Origin: Sphingobacteriales bacterium
GTDB lineage: Bacteria; Bacteroidota; Bacteroidia; Chitinophagales; Chitinophagaceae
Assembly (NCBI GenBank): GCA_004144185.1
Contig: SEFP01000002.1
Coordinates: forward strand, 248,001 to 312,000
DNA length: 64,000 bases
Direction of reading: 5' to 3'
Shown: positions 59,565 to 64,000 of the stretch, piece by piece
How positions within the stretch are numbered: position 1 is the stretch's first letter
Layout: every line of letters begins with the position of its first letter
Position numbers and translations under genes: made by a program
Notes under the pieces: generated by a model
The model's input: the letters and a program-made list of their open reading frames with translations, nothing else
The model's database searches: none
Told to the model about the DNA's origin: nothing

Positions 59565-61031
59565 TTAGAGTGCTAGCTGTTCAAAGGTTTCAGCCAGTAC
59601 CTGTCGGTCGTCGAAGGGATGTTTCACGCCTTCAATCTCCTGATAGGTTTCGTGACCCTTACCGGCCACCAGAACAATGTCGCCGGGACGGGCCAGCATA
59701 CAGGCCGTACGGATGGCTTCACGCCGGTCGGCAATGCGCAACGCTTTACGCTGCTGGGAGGCGCTCAACTCGGCTTCCATCTGCGTCAGAATGACATCCG
59801 GATGTTCAAACCGCGGATTGTCGCTGGTGAAGATGGCTTTGGTACTGTGTTCACAGGCCGCCATGCCCATCACCGGACGTTTGGCCGCATCGCGGTTACC
59901 ACCACAGCCCACAACGGTAATGACGGCCTGATCTTCTTTCCGGAACTGGTTAATCGTCGCCAGCACATTCAACAGCGCGTCGGGTGTGTGGGCATAATCC
60001 ACAATTCCCAGAATGCCGGTCTGGGGCGAGCGGAGGGTTTCAAATCGTCCCGCAGCACCGCTCAAGGCTGTCAGGGCTTCCAGAACGTTGTTTTTGTCTT
60101 CGCCCAGCAATACAGCCGCACCATAGACAGCCAGCAGATTGTACGCGTTGAAGATGCCGATCATCCGGAAATGCGCTTCCTGCGAACCGATCTGCAACAC
60201 CAGTCCGGTAATGCCGTTTTCAAGCACCTTGGCTTTAAACGTAGCCGGCTCACGCAGACTATACGTTACTTTTTGAGCCGCTGTATTTTGCTGCATCACG
60301 CCCCCCCGCTTATCGTCTGCATTTACCAGCGCAAAGCTTTCCTTGGGCAAGTTGTCAAAGAAGCCTTTTTTGGCGCGGATATAGGCATCGAACGTACCGT
60401 GGTAGTCGAGATGATCGTGGGTAATGTTGGTAAAAACGCCACCGGCAAACCGGACACCGGCAATGCGTTGTTGCACCACGGCGTGTGAACTCACCTCCAT
60501 AAAGGCATGGGTGCAGCCGGCATCGACCATGGTGCGCAGCAGCGCATGCAGCGAAATCGGATCGGGTGTGGTGTGCGTTGCAGGCACCGTGCGATCCCCG
60601 ATTTTATTTTCCACTGTAGACAATAACCCGGCCTGGTAGCCCAGCACCGTAAACAGCTGGTACAACAGCGTGGCGCAGGTGGTTTTACCATTGGTGCCCG
60701 TAACGCCTACAATACGCAACTGCGAGGATGGTTGCTCGTAAAACCGGTCGGCCAGCAATCCGGACGCCTGAGTGGTATCAGAGACCACTACCAGTGCCGT
60801 CGTTCCGGAAGCAACTTCAACCGGGTATTCAGCAAAGATGACGGCAGCGCCTTGTGCAACAGCCTGGGCGATAAAATTGTGACCGTCTACCGCCGTTCCC
60901 TTCACAGCGATAAAACCACTGCCTGCTGTCACCTGCCGCGAGTCGGTGCACAGACTGCTGATCTCCATCCCGGTGGCTCCGGAATGCAGGCGCGCGTCAG
61001 GCAAGGCAAGCAACAGATCTTTCAGAAGCAT
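59565..61031 (-). CDS. murE: UDP-MurNAc-tripeptide synthetase
   Basis: '[21 protein letters not shown]', '[26 protein letters not shown]', '[13 protein letters not shown]'. Confidence 0.98.
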   Translation of the reverse strand: MLLKDLLLALPDARLHSGATGMEISSLCTDSRQVTAGSGFIAVKGTAVDGHNFIAQAVAQGAAVIFAEYPVEVASGTTALVVVSDTTQASGLLADRFYEQPSSQLRIVGVTGTNGKTTCATLLYQLFTVLGYQAGLLSTVENKIGDRTVPATHTTPDPISLHALLRTMVDAGCTHAFMEVSSHAVVQQRIAGVRFAGGVFTNITHDHLDYHGTFDAYIRAKKGFFDNLPKESFALVNADDKRGGVMQQNTAAQKVTYSLREPATFKAKVLENGITGLVLQIGSQEAHFRMIGIFNAYNLLAVYGAAVLLGEDKNNVLEALTALSGAAGRFETLRSPQTGILGIVDYAHTPDALLNVLATINQFRKEDQAVITVVGCGGNRDAAKRPVMGMAACEHSTKAIFTSDNPRFEHPDVILTQMEAELSASQQRKALRIADRREAIRTACMLARPGDIVLVAGKGHETYQEIEGVKHPFDDRQVLAETFEQLAL

Positions 61032-61053
61032 GGTTATAAGTCAGGTGCGGGGT

Positions 61054-63186
61054 TTACGAATGAAGTTGTAGGAGTACGGACTGGCCTTTCTGAATGGCAC
61101 TTCCTGCCGGCAACGATTGGCTTTGTACCGTACCGCTGCCCTGAATCTGAACATTCAGGCCTTGTTTCTCAAGAAGATAAATTGCATCGCGCAGTCCCAT
61201 GCCTACCACATCCGGAACCAGCCCGCGTTGCGCTGTTTTCCGGACCGGCTGCAGTCTGTGGGCACTGTCTACGCTGAGTCCGACAATCTCCGTATCACCA
61301 GCTCCGGAAAGCGCCGGGCGGCCGAGGCTGTTCATCAGCCGGGAGACCACTGCACCGGCGGCCGGACGGGAGACCATTTTGCCGCCGTCGAGTCGTGCAA
61401 ACGAATCGAGCGGACCGGCCCATGAACCCAGATCGGATGCAAATATTTTATCGGCCACCATCCGGAAGACCGGTGCGGCCAGTGTACCACCATAATACGA
61501 ACCGGCATGCGGACGCGTACGGATCACCACACAAATGGTGTAGCGCGGCTTATCAGCGGGGAAATAGCCTACAAAGGTTCCCTGATACACGCCCATCCGG
61601 TAGGTAATGCCTTTATCCGCTACCTGTGCAGTACCCGTTTTACCGGCGATGCGATAGTTGGGCGATTGAATGTGTTTGCCGGTTCCGGAGAGCACCACTT
61701 CTTCTGCGCAGGAGCGAAGCTGACGGATGCCGGCCGAATCGACAATGGATTCATTCAGTACGACCGGATCAAATACTTTCACATCCCTGCCGTATTCCCG
61801 GACGGAGTGAATCAGATATGGCTTCATCATCCGTCCGTTATTGGCTACTGCATTGTACAGCATACAGGTATGAAGCGGGGTTACCATCACGCCATACCCC
61901 GTAGCCATCCAAGGCAGAATCGTGTTGTTCCAGTGCTTGGAAGACGGACGGATCACCACTGGCTTAGGCTCTCCGGCCAGCTCGATACCGGTGCGGTCCA
62001 GGAGGTGAAGCTCTTCGATGTGTTTAATGAATTTTTCCGGATTCTTGGCATAATGCTCAAAAGCCAGAGTCGCCATTCCTACGTTGCTCGAATGGGCAAA
62101 CGCTTCCCGAATCGGCATGGTGCCCAGTCCGTGGTGCGAATCGTGCATGGTACGGTTACCAAATACTTTGGCACCACCGGCACAGTTTACCAGATCATCG
62201 GTATTGATATAACCATCTTTCAGTAAGGCCGCCAGGGTCGCCATTTTAAATGTGGATCCCGGTTCTGCCAGTACAGTTGCATAGTTGATCGACTCGCCGA
62301 ATTTGCCGGTCGCCGAATCGCGTCCCAGGTTGGCCAGTGCTTTGACTTTGCCAGTCGATACTTCCATTACAATGCAGGTACCCTGCTGGCAGTTGTATTG
62401 TTCCAGCACCGATTGCAACGCATGGTGGGCCACATCCTGAATCCGCATATCCAGCGTCGTCACGATATCCCGACCGTTCTGAGGTTCTACTACAGAACCA
62501 TCAATGGTGGTCCAGCGGTTACCGACGATACGCTGACGGATACAGTTACCGTCGATTCCGGATAGCAGCGAATCACAGGTCGCTTCCAGTCCGGCAACGC
62601 TTTTAACCAGCCGCGCGTCTTTGCCAACGCCTTTCCAGACATAGCCGCTTTTACCGATGGTCCGGGACGCCAGCGCGCCGTAAGGAGCCACCCGCTTGTT
62701 TTTAGTTTCAAAAATCAGCCCGCCGCGCCGCTGTCCTTTATTGAGGATAGGCAGTTGACGCACGGCCTGAAACTGATAATAGGCCAGGTTTTTCCCGACT
62801 TCAAAATACCGGCTACCAGTAGCCTGTCCTTTCTGAAGTTTTGCTTTCCAGTCGGCAGCACTGCCTTTACCGGTGATCGTTGCCAATCCGCGCGAAAGCG
62901 TATCCAGGTAACGCGCAAACGTATCCGGCTTTGGAATGGTCAGATCGAGGTGTACATCAAACTGCGGAATGGTGCTCGACAGCAAGGTCCCATCTTCACT
63001 GTAAATATTACCGCGTTCTGCCGTCAGCGTATCGGTACGCAGGTTCATTTCCTGCGCACGCATCCGCAGCTCCGGCCCTTCCTTAACCTGAATCCAAGCG
63101 GCTTTAGCCACGATCATCACCCCCAGCAGACAGATTGCTGAGAAGGCTACATAGACCCGAAACCGTATGTCGCGTTTTACGTTCAT
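61054..63186 (-). CDS. ftsI: Penicillin-binding protein (FtsI-type transpeptidase) with C-terminal PASTA domain
   Basis: 'AEPGSTFKMATLAALL' SxxK, 'AHSSNVGM' SxN, 'AGKTGTAQV' KTG; PASTA-like 'VPDVVGMGLRDAIYLLEKQGLNVQIQGSG'. Confidence 0.97.
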   Translation of the reverse strand: MNVKRDIRFRVYVAFSAICLLGVMIVAKAAWIQVKEGPELRMRAQEMNLRTDTLTAERGNIYSEDGTLLSSTIPQFDVHLDLTIPKPDTFARYLDTLSRGLATITGKGSAADWKAKLQKGQATGSRYFEVGKNLAYYQFQAVRQLPILNKGQRRGGLIFETKNKRVAPYGALASRTIGKSGYVWKGVGKDARLVKSVAGLEATCDSLLSGIDGNCIRQRIVGNRWTTIDGSVVEPQNGRDIVTTLDMRIQDVAHHALQSVLEQYNCQQGTCIVMEVSTGKVKALANLGRDSATGKFGESINYATVLAEPGSTFKMATLAALLKDGYINTDDLVNCAGGAKVFGNRTMHDSHHGLGTMPIREAFAHSSNVGMATLAFEHYAKNPEKFIKHIEELHLLDRTGIELAGEPKPVVIRPSSKHWNNTILPWMATGYGVMVTPLHTCMLYNAVANNGRMMKPYLIHSVREYGRDVKVFDPVVLNESIVDSAGIRQLRSCAEEVVLSGTGKHIQSPNYRIAGKTGTAQVADKGITYRMGVYQGTFVGYFPADKPRYTICVVIRTRPHAGSYYGGTLAAPVFRMVADKIFASDLGSWAGPLDSFARLDGGKMVSRPAAGAVVSRLMNSLGRPALSGAGDTEIVGLSVDSAHRLQPVRKTAQRGLVPDVVGMGLRDAIYLLEKQGLNVQIQGSGTVQSQSLPAGSAIQKGQSVLLQLHS

Positions 63187-63602
63187 TTAGCGGCCGTGGT
63201 TTGAGAAGGTTCCGGAAAATCGGTGATACCGTTTTCCTTTGGAATGGTGTACGCCGGCAGCATCAACGGCTTCAGGCCAATGGCTGCCGAGCGACGAATG
63301 ACTTCCGCTTCTACGCCGGTAGCCATCAGCCGGGTTTTGGTATCCATATACCGCCACCGAAGCTCTTTAAGAGCCACCTGCTGCTTTTCAATTTCGCGCT
63401 GGCGCTCTACAGCAGTAGTGTTGCAGGAGATATAGACAACGCCCAAAAGCGCGATGAAGGCGAAGTACGGAATATTATTCACGATAGCCCCGTATGAAAT
63501 CCGGGCAAGCGCCGCCTTCCAGTCGGAGCGAATCCGCTGGGCGGGCGTCATCTCTACGATGCCGTCCGGAGAAGGTGGGGTGTTTGGGCGCTGGGTGTTC
63601 AT
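63183..63602 (-). CDS. FtsL-like cell division protein
   Basis: Single TM, coiled-coil '[30 protein letters not shown]', position between rsmH and ftsI. Confidence 0.85.
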   Translation of the reverse strand: MNTQRPNTPPSPDGIVEMTPAQRIRSDWKAALARISYGAIVNNIPYFAFIALLGVVYISCNTTAVERQREIEKQQVALKELRWRYMDTKTRLMATGVEAEVIRRSAAIGLKPLMLPAYTIPKENGITDFPEPSQTTAAK

Positions 63603-64000
63603 GCGTCGATACGTTCGGCGACCCGCAGACGGGCGCTACGGGAGCGGGGGTTTTGATGAAGCTCGGCTTCAGTCGGTTCAATCGGTTTGGCGTACACCGC
63701 TTTCAAAGGCGCGGGTGCTTCCGGAAGCGGCGACAGCTGCGCTTCCAGGCTTTGCTCCTCAAACCGGCCCCAGCGGATAAAACGCTTCACGAGCCGGTCT
63801 TCGAGGGAATGAAAGGAAATGACACTCAAACGTCCACCCGGATGCAGGCAATCGGGCGTTTGCTGCAGAAATTCTTTTAAGACAGCCAGCTCTTCATTGA
63901 CTTCGATCCGAAGCGCCTGAAACAGTTGGGCAAAATATTTATCGGGGCGGCCTTTAATGACCGGTGATACGGCAGCACGCAGATCCTGTACAGTTGTCAG
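63599..64000 (-). CDS. rsmH: 16S rRNA (cytosine-N4)-methyltransferase RsmH (MraW), truncated by window edge
   Basis: Open frame to the window end encoding '[27 protein letters not shown]' and '[15 protein letters not shown]'. Confidence 0.95.
   Translation of the reverse strand: MTTVQDLRAAVSPVIKGRPDKYFAQLFQALRIEVNEELAVLKEFLQQTPDCLHPGGRLSVISFHSLEDRLVKRFIRWGRFEEQSLEAQLSPLPEAPAPLKAVYAKPIEPTEAELHQNPRSRSARLRVAERIDA

Noticed and set aside
48815-63602. Unusual dcw cluster arrangement
   Set aside because: Gene content and order match the usual rsmH-ftsL-ftsI-murE-mraY-murD-ftsW-murG-murC-ftsQ-ftsA-ftsZ layout; nothing novel beyond the shared palindrome.
1-64000. tRNA/rRNA genes
   Set aside because: No cloverleaf-like or rRNA-like sequence was recognised by eye; tRNAscan-SE would be needed to exclude them.

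Overview
64 kb of a Bacteroidota-type chromosome, probably near Chitinophagaceae (inferred from gene content, not a database hit). It is mostly housekeeping genes. The right end (about 48.8-64 kb) is a complete minus-strand dcw cell-wall/division cluster: rsmH(partial)-ftsL-ftsI-murE-mraY-murD-ftsW-murG-murC-ftsQ-ftsA-ftsZ. Further left are thrS-infC, rny, mutY-ssb-gldE-like, asnS, ppa, a TonB/ExbB/ExbD locus with an extra tonB-exbD pair, odhB, a transketolase N-terminal half, two probable T9SS-secreted proteins, an ABC exporter with a LolA-like partner, and a four-gene type III PKS operon. The most unusual signal is not a gene. The 8-bp palindrome TTCCGGAA occurs about 90 times by manual count, against about one expected by chance. 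It is read in all three codon frames, lies in intergenic gaps, often sits a few bases downstream of stop codons, and is built into terminator hairpins. This looks like a HIP1-style highly iterated palindrome. Other structures of note are a 20-21 bp minisatellite and REP-like inverted/direct repeats in the 2.4-3.3 kb convergent intergenic region, and a GC-rich 25-bp inverted-repeat element between the two tonB genes. No tRNA, rRNA or CRISPR was recognised. All calls are by eye; no searches were run.
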